Assembly (NCBI RefSeq): GCF_014306105.1
Contig: NZ_JACRVF010000001.1
Location: 884,413-948,412, forward strand
Reading direction: 5' to 3'
Length of the DNA: 64,000 nucleotides
Source of the DNA: Pontibacter cellulosilyticus
GTDB lineage: Bacteria > Bacteroidota > Bacteroidia > Cytophagales > Hymenobacteraceae
How positions within the stretch are numbered: position 1 is the stretch's first letter; the number at the start of each line of letters is the position of its first letter. The notes below the pieces were generated by a model. It did not search any database. It was not told where the DNA came from and saw nothing but the letters and a program-made list of their open reading frames with translations. Position numbers and translations under genes: made by a program. Below are positions 9,979 through 18,731 of this stretch, piece after piece.

Positions 9979-11127
9979 ATGCAGTTACTCAACCAGCAGC
10001 GTATTGCGCTAAGCATGTTTTTCTTTCTGTCTGGCTTCAACTTTTCCAGTTGGGCCTCCAGAATTCCTACCATAAAATCGGCTTTGGATTTAAATGAGGC
10101 TGAGCTAGGAACCATACTCCTGACTATGCCCGTTAGCTCCCTTATTGGTTTGCCTTTATCCGGGTGGCTGGTGGCAAAGCTGGAAACAAGAATTCCGCTC
10201 ACCATTGCTTTTCTAATAAATGCAGTATGTCTTTCGCTAATTGGCCTGGCTACTACGCCTTTAACGCTTATTATTGCTTTGTTCCTGTTCTCGTTGAGCA
10301 TGCGCATCTTTAACATCTCGGTTAATACGCAGGCAATAACCTTGCAAAAGCGGTACATCCGTAAGATAAACGGTGCCTTTCATGGGTTGTGGAGTACTGG
10401 CGGTATTGTGGGTGTTGGCTTTACCACTTTGCTAATTTCCCTGGATATAACCATTGTACCGCACCTGGTATCAGTGTCTGTGCTTACTGTGCTGGCGGGG
10501 CTGTTCTCTTACAGGTACCTGCTGCGCAACGACAAATCTGTTACCGGAAACAAACTGGCATTCGGGAAACCAGACCCTTACATTTTATACTTGGGCATGT
10601 TGGTATTTTTTGCTGCTGTTTGCGAGGGCGGCATGTTCGACTGGAGTGGTATCTACTTTGAGCAAGTAGTACAGGAAGATATCTTTACAGCCGGCTATCT
10701 TATTTTTATGTCTTTTATGGCGCTATCCAGGTTTATTTCAGATAAGATCATAGACAAACTAGGCATGGCTAACATGTATATCCTAAGTGCCTCCCTCATC
10801 TTCTCGGGTATAGCCCTGTCTATACTTTTCCCTAGCTTCTGGCCTGCCATGGTGGGATTCTCGCTGGTAGGTTTTGGTTGCGCCGCTGTGATACCCATGA
10901 CCTATACTTTGGCCGGCGCATCTAAAAAATACTCACCAGGTCTTGCCATCTCGCTTATAGCCACCTTTGGTATTGTAGGTATGCTTATTGGGCCGCCCTT
11001 GATCGGTTACCTTGCGCACCTGTTCAGCCTAAAGTTATCGTTTGTTACGTTTGCCCTTGCCGGCATTATGCTGATCCCAGTATCAAGAGCCTTTTTCAGG
11101 ATGGAGCGTATAGAAACAGAGTCTTAG
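9979..11127 (+). CDS. MFS transporter (fucose permease/YbjJ-like branch)
   Basis: A 382-residue integral membrane protein with about 12 hydrophobic segments. The start (LLNQQRIALSMFFFLSGFNFSSWASRIPTIK split by charged loops) is like the YbjJ-type MFS carriers, which have the SWASR(I/L)P motif after the first helix. An inner loop GLPLSGWLVAKLETR follows helix 2, as expected for the MFS A-motif position, and the protein has a pseudo-repeat halfway. Substrate cannot be told from sequence. ATG at 9979 is the natural start; no gene is co-transcribed. Confidence 0.85.
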   Translation: MQLLNQQRIALSMFFFLSGFNFSSWASRIPTIKSALDLNEAELGTILLTMPVSSLIGLPLSGWLVAKLETRIPLTIAFLINAVCLSLIGLATTPLTLIIALFLFSLSMRIFNISVNTQAITLQKRYIRKINGAFHGLWSTGGIVGVGFTTLLISLDITIVPHLVSVSVLTVLAGLFSYRYLLRNDKSVTGNKLAFGKPDPYILYLGMLVFFAAVCEGGMFDWSGIYFEQVVQEDIFTAGYLIFMSFMALSRFISDKIIDKLGMANMYILSASLIFSGIALSILFPSFWPAMVGFSLVGFGCAAVIPMTYTLAGASKKYSPGLAISLIATFGIVGMLIGPPLIGYLAHLFSLKLSFVTFALAGIMLIPVSRAFFRMERIETES

Positions 11128-11305
11128 GAGTAGGTACTGTAAAAGAGTCTAACAACCTGTATAGCTTTGCTATTAAAAATGCTTATGGCTGTTTAACTAC
11201 TATCCTTACAAACTCCTGCACCACAAGTGTATCACTATCGCGAAGTTGTTGAAGGCCGGCAGCATCAGCAGGCATTATACTTAAAGGAGGTGCTTATACA
11301 AAAAA

Positions 11306-11339
11306 AAGCACAGGGAGATGAGCTTATCTCCCTGTGCTT
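11306..11339 (-). terminator. Rho-independent terminator of the alcohol dehydrogenase operon
   Basis: A perfect 14-bp stem (11306-11319 with 11326-11339) and 6-base loop. Read on the minus strand it is followed by seven T residues (the A run at 11301-11307). It lies 41 bases past the stop of the 169-residue gene. Confidence 0.9.
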
Positions 11340-11380
11340 CTGTGGTTTTGCCGCTTCCTGGCAACAGCTGGTACTATTTC

Positions 11381-11890
11381 TTAGTCTCGGTTATTTCGGG
11401 CCAGCATCACAATGGCAGCCGTAATGCCTGCTACAACTGCAATCCTGGTAAATAAACCAGTTTTGTTGTGCTTCCAATCCGCAATATATCCTTTTTCAGC
11501 GAAGATGTTTGGCACCTTCCCTCCTACAATGTCCTCAATAATTCCTTCTACCACATTCACTCTGTCAGCCAGGATCAGAGGTAGCCAGTGCCCGTAATCG
11601 TTCTCACTCTTCTTAAAAGCCATACGCCTGATCATGCCGCTTAATCCGCTTGGCGGTACAGCTGTTCCGAACACAGCGGTTACGTTAGGTCTTTCAATAG
11701 AATGGTGCACCTCTATATTGATTGGTTGCTGCGTTGGCCGCTCCCAAGTATAGCCCTTGTGCTCGTCATTGGTCCGCTTCTTTATGGGGTAAGTCGGATC
11801 GTTTTTAGGGTCGGCGTCTATGCCCCAGCCTTTGATGTGCGAATGGTCTGCCGGTCCCCTGTTATTTTCAAATGGTCTGTTATCTTCCAT
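11381..11890 (-). CDS. Hypothetical protein with C-terminal membrane anchor, co-transcribed with the dehydrogenase
   Basis: A 169-residue protein that I cannot assign. The first 55 residues are hydrophilic and rich in Asn, Asp, Pro and His (probably disordered). A middle part resembles a small folded domain, and residues about 148-163 (TRIAVVAGITAAIVMLA) form one membrane helix with the C-terminus short and outside or inside. Its start lies 12 bases after the stop of the zinc alcohol dehydrogenase gene, so the two form an operon ended by a strong hairpin. The pairing suggests a role with the enzyme at the membrane, but that is inference. Confidence 0.75.
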   Translation of the reverse strand: MEDNRPFENNRGPADHSHIKGWGIDADPKNDPTYPIKKRTNDEHKGYTWERPTQQPINIEVHHSIERPNVTAVFGTAVPPSGLSGMIRRMAFKKSENDYGHWLPLILADRVNVVEGIIEDIVGGKVPNIFAEKGYIADWKHNKTGLFTRIAVVAGITAAIVMLARNNRD

Positions 11891-11902
11891 GATGTTTTTG
11901 AT

Positions 11903-13057
11903 TTAAAATTTTGCTGATGGTGGAATAAGAACAGGCTTGATGCATTCATCAAGTTTGTTTGCAAACATGCGATATCCCTCCGCTACCTCTTCTAAAGGAA
12001 TGCGATGTGTGATCAAAGCTTTCGGATCAAGTATGCCGTTCTGCACATGCTCCATCAGCCTTGGCAGCAGGCGTTTTACCGAAGCCTGGTTTGCACGGAT
12101 CGTAATACCTTTGTTCAGGACGTTACCAATCGGCACGAGATTGTCTGTTGGTCCGTAAACCCCAACTATAGACACTATACCACCCTTTTTAACGCAATTT
12201 ATAGCCCAGTGCAGTGCTGTGGCCGAACCGGCCTGTAAAAGCAGTTTACGTCCTGTAATAGACTGCATCAGATTTCCGGTTGCCTCTGCGCCAACTGCAT
12301 CTATACATACATCGGCACCCAGAGAATCAGTGGTCTTTTTGGCAAAAACAGCGATGTCACCAATCTCTTCATAATTATATGCCTCACATTGTGCATAGTT
12401 TCTGGCAAACTCCAGTCTGTATTCTATCTTATCGATTATGATTACACGGCCGGCGCCAAACAACCATGAGCACTTAGCAGCCATAATACCTACCGGGCCG
12501 GCACCGAACACCATCACGGTATCTCCTTTCTGTATGCCTCCCATTTCAGCGGCCTGGTAACCAGTTGGCACCACGTCCGTCAGCATCACAGCATCGTCCA
12601 GGTCCATCCCTTCAGGTATGATTGTAGGACCTACATTGGCATAAGGCACCCGTACATACTCTGCCTGGCCCCCGTGGTAGCCGCCGGTTGTATGCGAGTA
12701 GCCGAAAATGCCCCCTGCAGCTGTGGCTTGTGGGTTTGCTTCGTGGCAGTTGCCATACAGTTCTTGTTTACAAAAAGCGCATCTGCCGCAGGCGATGTTA
12801 AAAGGCACCAACACGTTATCACCTATTTTAAGCTTGGTAACTTCAGAGCCGATCTCTACCACCTCACCTGTAAATTCGTGGCCGAAAGTAGTGCCAACGC
12901 GGGTGTCGGGTACATTGCCGTTGTATAAGTGGAGATCAGAACCGCAGATGCAGGAGCGGGTAACCCGAACGATGGCATCCTCAGGATGCAGAATTTCGGG
13001 CATAGGTTTGTTTTCAATACGGACCCGTTTGGGACCGCGATAATCCATTGCCAGCAT
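11903..13057 (-). CDS. Zinc-dependent alcohol dehydrogenase (formaldehyde dehydrogenase-like branch)
   Basis: A 384-residue medium-chain dehydrogenase. Catalytic zinc ligands are visible as Cys38 (CICGSDLH), His60 and Glu61 (GHEF). The four structural zinc cysteines are Cys90, 93, 96 and 104 (CGRCAFCKQELYGNC). The Rossmann motif GAGPVGIMAA begins near residue 195 for NAD(P). The long insertion after the structural zinc loop (GGIFGYSHTTGGYHGGQAEY) and the motif VPTGYQAAE are typical of glutathione-independent formaldehyde dehydrogenase-like and threonine dehydrogenase-like enzymes. The real substrate is unknown. First gene of a two-gene operon; a TAAATTTA sequence at 13081-13088 read on the minus strand is a near match to the -7 element. 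Confidence 0.9.
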   Translation of the reverse strand: MLAMDYRGPKRVRIENKPMPEILHPEDAIVRVTRSCICGSDLHLYNGNVPDTRVGTTFGHEFTGEVVEIGSEVTKLKIGDNVLVPFNIACGRCAFCKQELYGNCHEANPQATAAGGIFGYSHTTGGYHGGQAEYVRVPYANVGPTIIPEGMDLDDAVMLTDVVPTGYQAAEMGGIQKGDTVMVFGAGPVGIMAAKCSWLFGAGRVIIIDKIEYRLEFARNYAQCEAYNYEEIGDIAVFAKKTTDSLGADVCIDAVGAEATGNLMQSITGRKLLLQAGSATALHWAINCVKKGGIVSIVGVYGPTDNLVPIGNVLNKGITIRANQASVKRLLPRLMEHVQNGILDPKALITHRIPLEEVAEGYRMFANKLDECIKPVLIPPSAKF

Positions 13058-13227
13058 AAGTTTGTTTTCAGTTTATGTAATAAATTTAGCGCTGCATTCT
13101 GCAGTTCTCTTTAGGGAGGAGTAACAGAATGCGTTGCTAAATAAATACTGTACTCAGCTTCAAGAGTTACACTTTAACAGATGATGGCCTCAGAAAAGAG
13201 GGGTAAAACTGCTTATATTTAATGGCT

Positions 13228-13653
13228 TCAGGCAAAACGATGGCCTGTGGTTGCATCTGTTCTGGTCGTTCTACCCATTGCAGCGTCGATGCTCCAGATA
13301 CCTGAACCGCGCGCAGCCATGTACAGAAACAGGAAACAGTATAATACAGCTAGTTCGCCCTGGTTAAGTATAGGCCAGGTGCCTTGCGGTGCATGGGCCA
13401 TAAAATAGGCAACGGCCATTTCACCACTAGAAATAAAGGCGGCCCAACTAGTCAGAAAACCGAATGCTATCATCAGTCCACCTACAAATTCAATAATGCC
13501 GGCAACCCCCATCATGGAAGCCAGTTCAACCGTGTCGCCACCACCCGGCCAACCGAATAACTTCTGTGTGCCATGCATGGCAAATAGAATACCCGCCACA
13601 AAGCGGAGTATTGCGTAAAGGTGTGGGCTGAATTTTCCTAAGAACCTATCCAT
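13228..13653 (-). CDS. DoxX family membrane protein
   Basis: A 141-residue protein with four hydrophobic segments. The first segment is followed by MHGTQKLFGWPGGG, the hallmark of the DoxX family (HGxxKLFG). I start at the second Met (MDRFLGKFSPHLY), which fits the family; a Met four codons earlier is possible. DoxX proteins are small membrane proteins linked in various bacteria to redox stress or quinone-dependent enzymes; function here is open. It stands alone between the dehydrogenase promoter and the gamma-glutamyltransferase gene. Two further DoxX-like proteins are found in this window (36951 and 48383). Confidence 0.85.
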   Translation of the reverse strand: MDRFLGKFSPHLYAILRFVAGILFAMHGTQKLFGWPGGGDTVELASMMGVAGIIEFVGGLMIAFGFLTSWAAFISSGEMAVAYFMAHAPQGTWPILNQGELAVLYCFLFLYMAARGSGIWSIDAAMGRTTRTDATTGHRFA

Positions 13654-13827
13654 AGTATAAATCATTTAGTCAGATGCCATATAGAAATAAATACAAGCAC
13701 CTCTTATACAAATATTTACATAGGTTAATAAACGCCTAGAAATAGAATAAGTTAGCGGCAGACATTTTTAGTAAGTACCTGTTTTATAAGAAAGTTACGC
13801 ATTGATGTATACTTCATAACTCCATTA

Positions 13828-15516
13828 CTAAAATCCAGCTGCAGAATCATCACCTCTTGGGTCTGCTCCTCCCTCCAGCTTCCCATCAGGCAGAACCAAA
13901 ATACCTGTTGCCCTGCCGATACCGCCGCTCTTCGGAACAATTTTATGTCCCTGTAGCCAAAGCTTTAGTCCGGTACCAAAACCTAAAGCTCCCCACTCAG
14001 ACAGTACAAAATCGGGCTTCCACTGATGATGAAATCTTCCGGCATTAATAGCTCCCTGCATCGGGAAATCATGTACTGTTACGTTAATTATGATCTGGTA
14101 AACAGTGGTGATGATGGTAGACCCACCCATACTACCCACAACCATGTGTAGCTCTCCATCTTTCTCAAGTATAGTTGGCGTCATAGAGCTAAGCATGCGT
14201 TTGCCGGGAGCTATGGCATTTGCTTCTGCACCAATTAGCCTGTAGCTGTTAGGATAGCCGGGCTTTACACTAAAATCATCCATCTCGTTGTTAAGCAGAA
14301 AACCAGCACCGGCTACAAAGATCTTAGAGCCAAAGCTACTGTTTAAGGTAGTGGTAACAGATACTGCGTTCCCCATTGGGTCTACTATGGAATAATGGGT
14401 AGTATTTGGTCCTTCAGGTGGTGCAGGTGTTCCGGCAGAAATCTTGTCACTGTCTGTGGCTTTGCCAGGTGCAAAATTCTTCATCCTGCTTTTGATATAA
14501 TCCTCCTGCAACAGCCCCTGTACCGGTACCTTATAAAAGTCGGGATCACCCAGATGAGTTGCCCGGTCAGCATACACCCGCCTTTCAGCCTCTATCATCA
14601 GATGGGCACTTTTAGCAGTATTCCAGCCCCATTCGTGCAGCGGGTAATCTTCCGAAATAGTTAAGAGTTGGATAAGGGCGATGCCTCCGCTGGAAGGCGG
14701 CGGCATAGTAATAATGCGGTAATCGTATGCTTCTGCTGTAAGTGGTTTTCGCCAAACGGAGTTATAGGCACGCAGGTCTTCTTTGGTAATGATACCTCCC
14801 CCTCTTTTCATTTCTTCTTCAATCAGCGTGGCCGTAGTTCCTTCGTAAAAACCAGCCCTACCATTATCTCTTATCCGCTCCAGCGCATGGGCCAGGTCCG
14901 GTAGCCGCAAAGTATCACCTTTGCGCCACTTATCCTGAAGTATAAAAGCAGGCCTTTTGGTATTATACCTTATAAAATCCTCCCGTTGCTCATTCAGCTT
15001 TTTTGCCTCTTTTTGTGTCAGGGGAAACCCTTGGGCAGCCAATAAAACTGCTGGCTGCACCAGTTCGGCCCACGGCATAGTGCCATACTTTTCATGTGCT
15101 TTCACCATTCCATCGACTGTACCGGGCACTCCTGCCGCCAGGTGTCCTTTAAAGCTCAGCCCTTCCAGCACTTCTCCCTCAGCGTCTAAATACATATCGC
15201 GGTGTGCTGCCATCGGAGCCTTTTCCCGGTAATCAAGTGCATCTATACTTCCGTCTTGCTGCCGCAGCACCAGAAAACCTCCCCCACCAATATTTCCGGC
15301 ATCCGGGTATACTACGGCCAAAGCAAACTGCACGGCAACAGCGGCATCAATGGCATTTCCGCCACGCTCCAAAATAGTGGCGCCTACCTCAGAGGCAAGC
15401 GGATGCGCCGACACCACCATCGCCTTTTCGGTAACCAGTCCACGCTCAGTTAGGCTCCGGTTGGTACAGCCAGATATAAAAAGTATAAAAAAGTAAACGG
15501 TAATCTTTCTCAGCAT
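13828..15516 (-). CDS. ggt: Gamma-glutamyltransferase, lipoprotein
   Basis: A 562-residue enzyme that cleaves or transfers the gamma-glutamyl group of glutathione and other gamma-glutamyl compounds. The start at 15516 gives a short lipoprotein signal, MLRKITVYFFILFISGC, with lipobox ISGC, so the protein is probably anchored to a membrane and faces the periplasm or outside. The self-processing site is at Thr372 (NTTHYSIVD), which becomes the nucleophile of the small subunit. Other family blocks are present: ERGGNAIDAAVAVQFAL, the NNEMDDFS loop and a glycine-rich GSMGGSTI segment. An upstream in-frame start at 15585 would hide the lipobox. It is divergent from the amidoligase/C26 pair, with 144 bases between the starts. 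Confidence 0.92.
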   Translation of the reverse strand: MLRKITVYFFILFISGCTNRSLTERGLVTEKAMVVSAHPLASEVGATILERGGNAIDAAVAVQFALAVVYPDAGNIGGGGFLVLRQQDGSIDALDYREKAPMAAHRDMYLDAEGEVLEGLSFKGHLAAGVPGTVDGMVKAHEKYGTMPWAELVQPAVLLAAQGFPLTQKEAKKLNEQREDFIRYNTKRPAFILQDKWRKGDTLRLPDLAHALERIRDNGRAGFYEGTTATLIEEEMKRGGGIITKEDLRAYNSVWRKPLTAEAYDYRIITMPPPSSGGIALIQLLTISEDYPLHEWGWNTAKSAHLMIEAERRVYADRATHLGDPDFYKVPVQGLLQEDYIKSRMKNFAPGKATDSDKISAGTPAPPEGPNTTHYSIVDPMGNAVSVTTTLNSSFGSKIFVAGAGFLLNNEMDDFSVKPGYPNSYRLIGAEANAIAPGKRMLSSMTPTILEKDGELHMVVGSMGGSTIITTVYQIIINVTVHDFPMQGAINAGRFHHQWKPDFVLSEWGALGFGTGLKLWLQGHKIVPKSGGIGRATGILVLPDGKLEGGADPRGDDSAAGF

Positions 15517-15660
15517 TGGCAAATAGAAAAGGTTAATGGTTATCATTACCCGGTAGCCGCCTGGCAGGTTATACTTAGCCCACACCTTAAAGATGAAGCT
15601 GCTTAACAGAACGGAAATTTAGTATTGCCGTTTTCTAGAGGAGCACCTGCAACACAAACT

Positions 15661-16680
15661 ATGCAAAACAAGCTTATGCATTTTAAGAAATTGCCAGTAC
15701 TGTATAACGAGAGAGGGGAATTACGCACTGTTGGTTTTGAACTGGAGTACGCGAACCTGGGCATAGCTGAATCTGTGCAGTTGGTGCAGGAGTTGTATGG
15801 GGGCACTGTGCAGAAAGAGAATCGCTTTAAGCAACAGGTTGTGGGCACAAGGTTAGGCGACTTTACAATTGAGTTTGACCTTACCCTACTCACAGAGAAG
15901 CGTTACAAAAAACCCTTTGAGTCGTTTGATATACACATTGAGAAGTATAAGCTAGGCAACCATACATTGGAGGAGGAACTGGAAGACGCATTGGAGAGCG
16001 TGATTGGGAAGTTGTTCCCCTACGAGATTGCATGCCCGCCTGTAGCCTGTACCAGATTAGATGAACTGGAAAAGCTGAGAGAGGCCCTGTACCAGCACCA
16101 TGCAGAAGGAACAAAGTCTTTTCTGACCAACGCCTTTGGCACCCATATAAACATCGGAACACCCGACACTCACATAACTACCATCCTGGCTTATTTAAGG
16201 GCTTTTCTGTTGTTGTACCCCTGGTTGCTGGAGGTTGGGCACACAGATCTTGCCCGCAGGGTGAGTCCATTTATAGATCCTTTTCCAGAGGAGTACGAAA
16301 CACTTGTACTACAGCAAAACTATAATCCAGACTTAGACAGTTTTATAGAAGATTATCACAGGTATAACCCGAATCGTAACCGCCCCCTCGACCTGTACCC
16401 GCTTTTAGCCTGCCTCCGCAAGGAGCTGTTGGCGCAGTACCCTGACATTGGCAAAGTAAAGGCGCGTAAAACATTCCACTACAGGCTACCCAACAGCTCT
16501 GTTTCACAACCCAACTGGAGTTTAGCCGAAGAGTGGAACAACTGGGTAGCCGTGGAAGAACTTGCAAACGATAAAGCGAAAATCGCACAGCTAAGCACTG
16601 AGTATCTTACGTTAAAAGAAGAAACACTTATTGGCTTTGACTCCAAATGGACTAAAAGGACAAAGCAATGGCTTACCTGA
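15661..16680 (+). CDS. Amidoligase (glutamine-synthetase-fold COOH-NH2 ligase, amidoligase_2 type)
   Basis: A 339-residue putative ATP-dependent amide-bond forming enzyme. The N-terminal TVGFELEYAN block is the metal-binding strand typical of glutamine-synthetase-like ligases, followed by FTIEFDLTLL. A later block THINIGTPD and a basic R-rich stretch (ARKTFHYRLPNSS) fit the remaining active-site strands. Members of this family (described by Iyer, Aravind and co-workers) are predicted to join a carboxylate to an amine in peptide tags or small metabolites. The start at 15661 is preferred to a TTG 36 bases upstream. The last 13 bases overlap the next gene, a class-I amidotransferase-like hydrolase, in another frame, so the pair is translationally coupled. 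Substrate unknown. Confidence 0.8.
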   Translation: MQNKLMHFKKLPVLYNERGELRTVGFELEYANLGIAESVQLVQELYGGTVQKENRFKQQVVGTRLGDFTIEFDLTLLTEKRYKKPFESFDIHIEKYKLGNHTLEEELEDALESVIGKLFPYEIACPPVACTRLDELEKLREALYQHHAEGTKSFLTNAFGTHINIGTPDTHITTILAYLRAFLLLYPWLLEVGHTDLARRVSPFIDPFPEEYETLVLQQNYNPDLDSFIEDYHRYNPNRNRPLDLYPLLACLRKELLAQYPDIGKVKARKTFHYRLPNSSVSQPNWSLAEEWNNWVAVEELANDKAKIAQLSTEYLTLKEETLIGFDSKWTKRTKQWLT

Positions 16681-17582
16681 GGCACAAGTATAAAATAAAC
16701 CGGAATAGGCCCACCATCGGCATTACAGGACCTGACAAAGGCGGCGAAGCTGCCTGGTTATTTACTGCTTTGTCTGTGCTGCTGGCCGGTGGAAAACCAG
16801 TACATATTACCCCAACGCGCCCGCGCACCGCAGATGGTCTACAGGCCCTCATCATAGGCGGAGGCGCCGACGTAGACCCCAGCACCTACGAGCAGCAGCA
16901 TGTACTGGACAATTACCTGCAACAAACTATCAACCAGCCTAACAAAAGCCTCTTGAAACGCATAGGGCGATTTCTGCGTTGGTTATACTTTCCGGTGTTG
17001 TTTTTTATCCGTAAGCTGCTTAGCCGGAAGCTAACCTTTGGCCTGGACAAAGCCCGAGACCACCTGGAGCTCCAGTTGCTTGACCAGGCAGTAAAAAAAG
17101 ACCTGCCTGTGATGGGTATATGCCGGGGTGCACAACTGCTGAACGTATACTTTCGGGGTACGCTTTACAAAAGCATCCATACTTTTTACACCGAAGAACC
17201 AAATCCCGCCAGCATTTTTCCGGTAAAGGAAGTGCTCATTAAACCAGAAACCAGGCTGGCAGCCATACTTGGTACAGAACGGTTACTGGTAAATGCGCTT
17301 CACAACCAGGCAGTGCAAAAACCAGGAGAAGACATTTGCATTGCTGCTCAGGAGCCCAACCAAGTAGTGCAAGCTATAGAGCACACAAAAAAAGCACATA
17401 TGATCGGTGTACAGTGGCACCCGGAGTACCTGCCACAAAGCAAGCTTCACCGCAGGCTGTTTAAAGCGCTAGTACAGCAGGCAAGGCTGGTAAGCAAACA
17501 AATAGAAGAACAAGACATGCAAGAAGCCTTGGCTACCAAAGACAAGGAAGAAATGCTAAAGGAACTGCAGCACCAGGCATAA
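16668..17582 (+). CDS. Class-I glutamine amidotransferase-like / gamma-glutamyl hydrolase (peptidase C26, PuuD-like)
   Basis: A 304-residue protein of the PuuD/gamma-Glu-GABA hydrolase group. It has the GGGADVDPSTY block at 64-74, the nucleophile Cys152 in MGICRGAQLLNV, and the His251-Pro-Glu253 pair in GVQWHPEY. This would cleave a gamma-glutamyl amide or supply ammonia to the partner ligase. An unusual insert at about 80-126 carries a hydrophobic and basic run (RFLRWLYFPVLFFIRKLL) that could lie on a membrane; PuuD-like proteins normally have a short polar loop there. A Gln/Lys-rich coiled tail follows residue 270. Overlaps the amidoligase by 13 bases. Confidence 0.85.
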   Translation: MAYLRHKYKINRNRPTIGITGPDKGGEAAWLFTALSVLLAGGKPVHITPTRPRTADGLQALIIGGGADVDPSTYEQQHVLDNYLQQTINQPNKSLLKRIGRFLRWLYFPVLFFIRKLLSRKLTFGLDKARDHLELQLLDQAVKKDLPVMGICRGAQLLNVYFRGTLYKSIHTFYTEEPNPASIFPVKEVLIKPETRLAAILGTERLLVNALHNQAVQKPGEDICIAAQEPNQVVQAIEHTKKAHMIGVQWHPEYLPQSKLHRRLFKALVQQARLVSKQIEEQDMQEALATKDKEEMLKELQHQA

Positions 17583-17604
17583 GCCCTCTTTAAATTACCT
17601 TAGA

Positions 17605-18528
17605 TTATTTGATACCGGTTTCATCTGCAACAAATCGCCTGATACCGTCTCCGCGCATACGCATGATAGCGAAGGTAATGGCTGCAGCAAGGGTTAGTGT
17701 GGTTATGTTGATGCCGAAAATAAGCAAGTGGTCCAGAAGCCTAGTAGTATTGTCAGCCTCAAACACCAACTGCAAGCCTACCCAGGCGGGATGAACAGAG
17801 ATGTGTGCCGTAGCCGCCAGCCCTATTAGTTCTCTGCGGCCGGCATCATCAGTGGCAGCCATGCCTGCGGCAATACCAATAATAAGAGACAGCACAAAAC
17901 CCTCCAGTGGAGTACTATATTTGTCATAACCTACCGGTGGGTTTGTAAATAAAGCCACACAGGCGCCTGCCATTACAATCAATATAGTAGATAGAAACAA
18001 GGCCAGCATTCCCTGAAACAAGAAGCGCCATTCTCTGATCACGGCTCCCAATGCGGTTGCCAGCATGTGGTGGTGGTAGGGCAAAAAAAGCAAGCCGGCT
18101 ATAATGAGCGGAAGTATATTCTCTACCATGCCGTAAGCCAGCAAAACAGCCGAGAGAAACACCCGCGTTACCAAACTTACTGTTACACTGGTAAACTGCC
18201 AGAGTTCTTCATACACATCTGTGGTAGGCAGGATAACAGGCACAGTAGCCTTTTTAGGTGGCTCATGTGCAAAAATAGACACCGGGTGCCGCACACTAAA
18301 AGCAAAAGAGGCCGGATCGTAAAAGGGAGCTGCCATCAGTTCTTCTACAAACATTTTTGCATTAGGCGTAGCTGTTTCAATTTCCACCACATCCAATACA
18401 GTTTGCTTCCCGTCCGGATAGCACTTACTTGCCTGATGTACCGACACTTGTTTTGCTCCGGATGTAAAGGCCAGTTCTACCACATCCTTCCCTTTACCCT
18501 GCGGCGCTTTTACAGTGATTACACGCAT
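17605..18528 (-). CDS. DUF389-like membrane protein
   Basis: A 307-residue protein with a soluble N-terminal part (about 1-110, starting MRVITVKAPQGKGKDVVELA, an alpha/beta ACT-like pattern) and then seven or so membrane segments. The layout, an N-terminal domain followed by a polytopic region with a HHHMLATALGAVI segment, resembles DUF389 (TIGR00341-type) proteins, whose role is unknown. The C-terminus is short and basic (RMRGDGIRRF). Convergent with the C26 gene: 22 bases separate the two stop codons. No partner gene. Family assignment is by pattern and moderately sure. Confidence 0.6.
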   Translation of the reverse strand: MRVITVKAPQGKGKDVVELAFTSGAKQVSVHQASKCYPDGKQTVLDVVEIETATPNAKMFVEELMAAPFYDPASFAFSVRHPVSIFAHEPPKKATVPVILPTTDVYEELWQFTSVTVSLVTRVFLSAVLLAYGMVENILPLIIAGLLFLPYHHHMLATALGAVIREWRFLFQGMLALFLSTILIVMAGACVALFTNPPVGYDKYSTPLEGFVLSLIIGIAAGMAATDDAGRRELIGLAATAHISVHPAWVGLQLVFEADNTTRLLDHLLIFGINITTLTLAAAITFAIMRMRGDGIRRFVADETGIK

Positions 18529-18731
18529 ATTGCTTATACTTTACCTTAAGATAATTTTAAAAGCGGGTGCGGGTTATTATACCCTCGGTATCTCTAAAAG
18601 TTTGCATTACATATAGCCATTGCTGCTTATCAAGCACATGCAGATGTAAGAGATGCATTACCTCTAAATTGATGCTGGCTATCGTTTTCTATGCTGAACG
18701 TATATTAAATGTCCGCTAAAACCAACAGCAC

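Noticed and set aside
11227-11424. 65-codon plus-strand reading frame between MFS and the 169-residue gene
   Set aside because: It reads through the strong minus-strand terminator hairpin and has no family look; it is chance.
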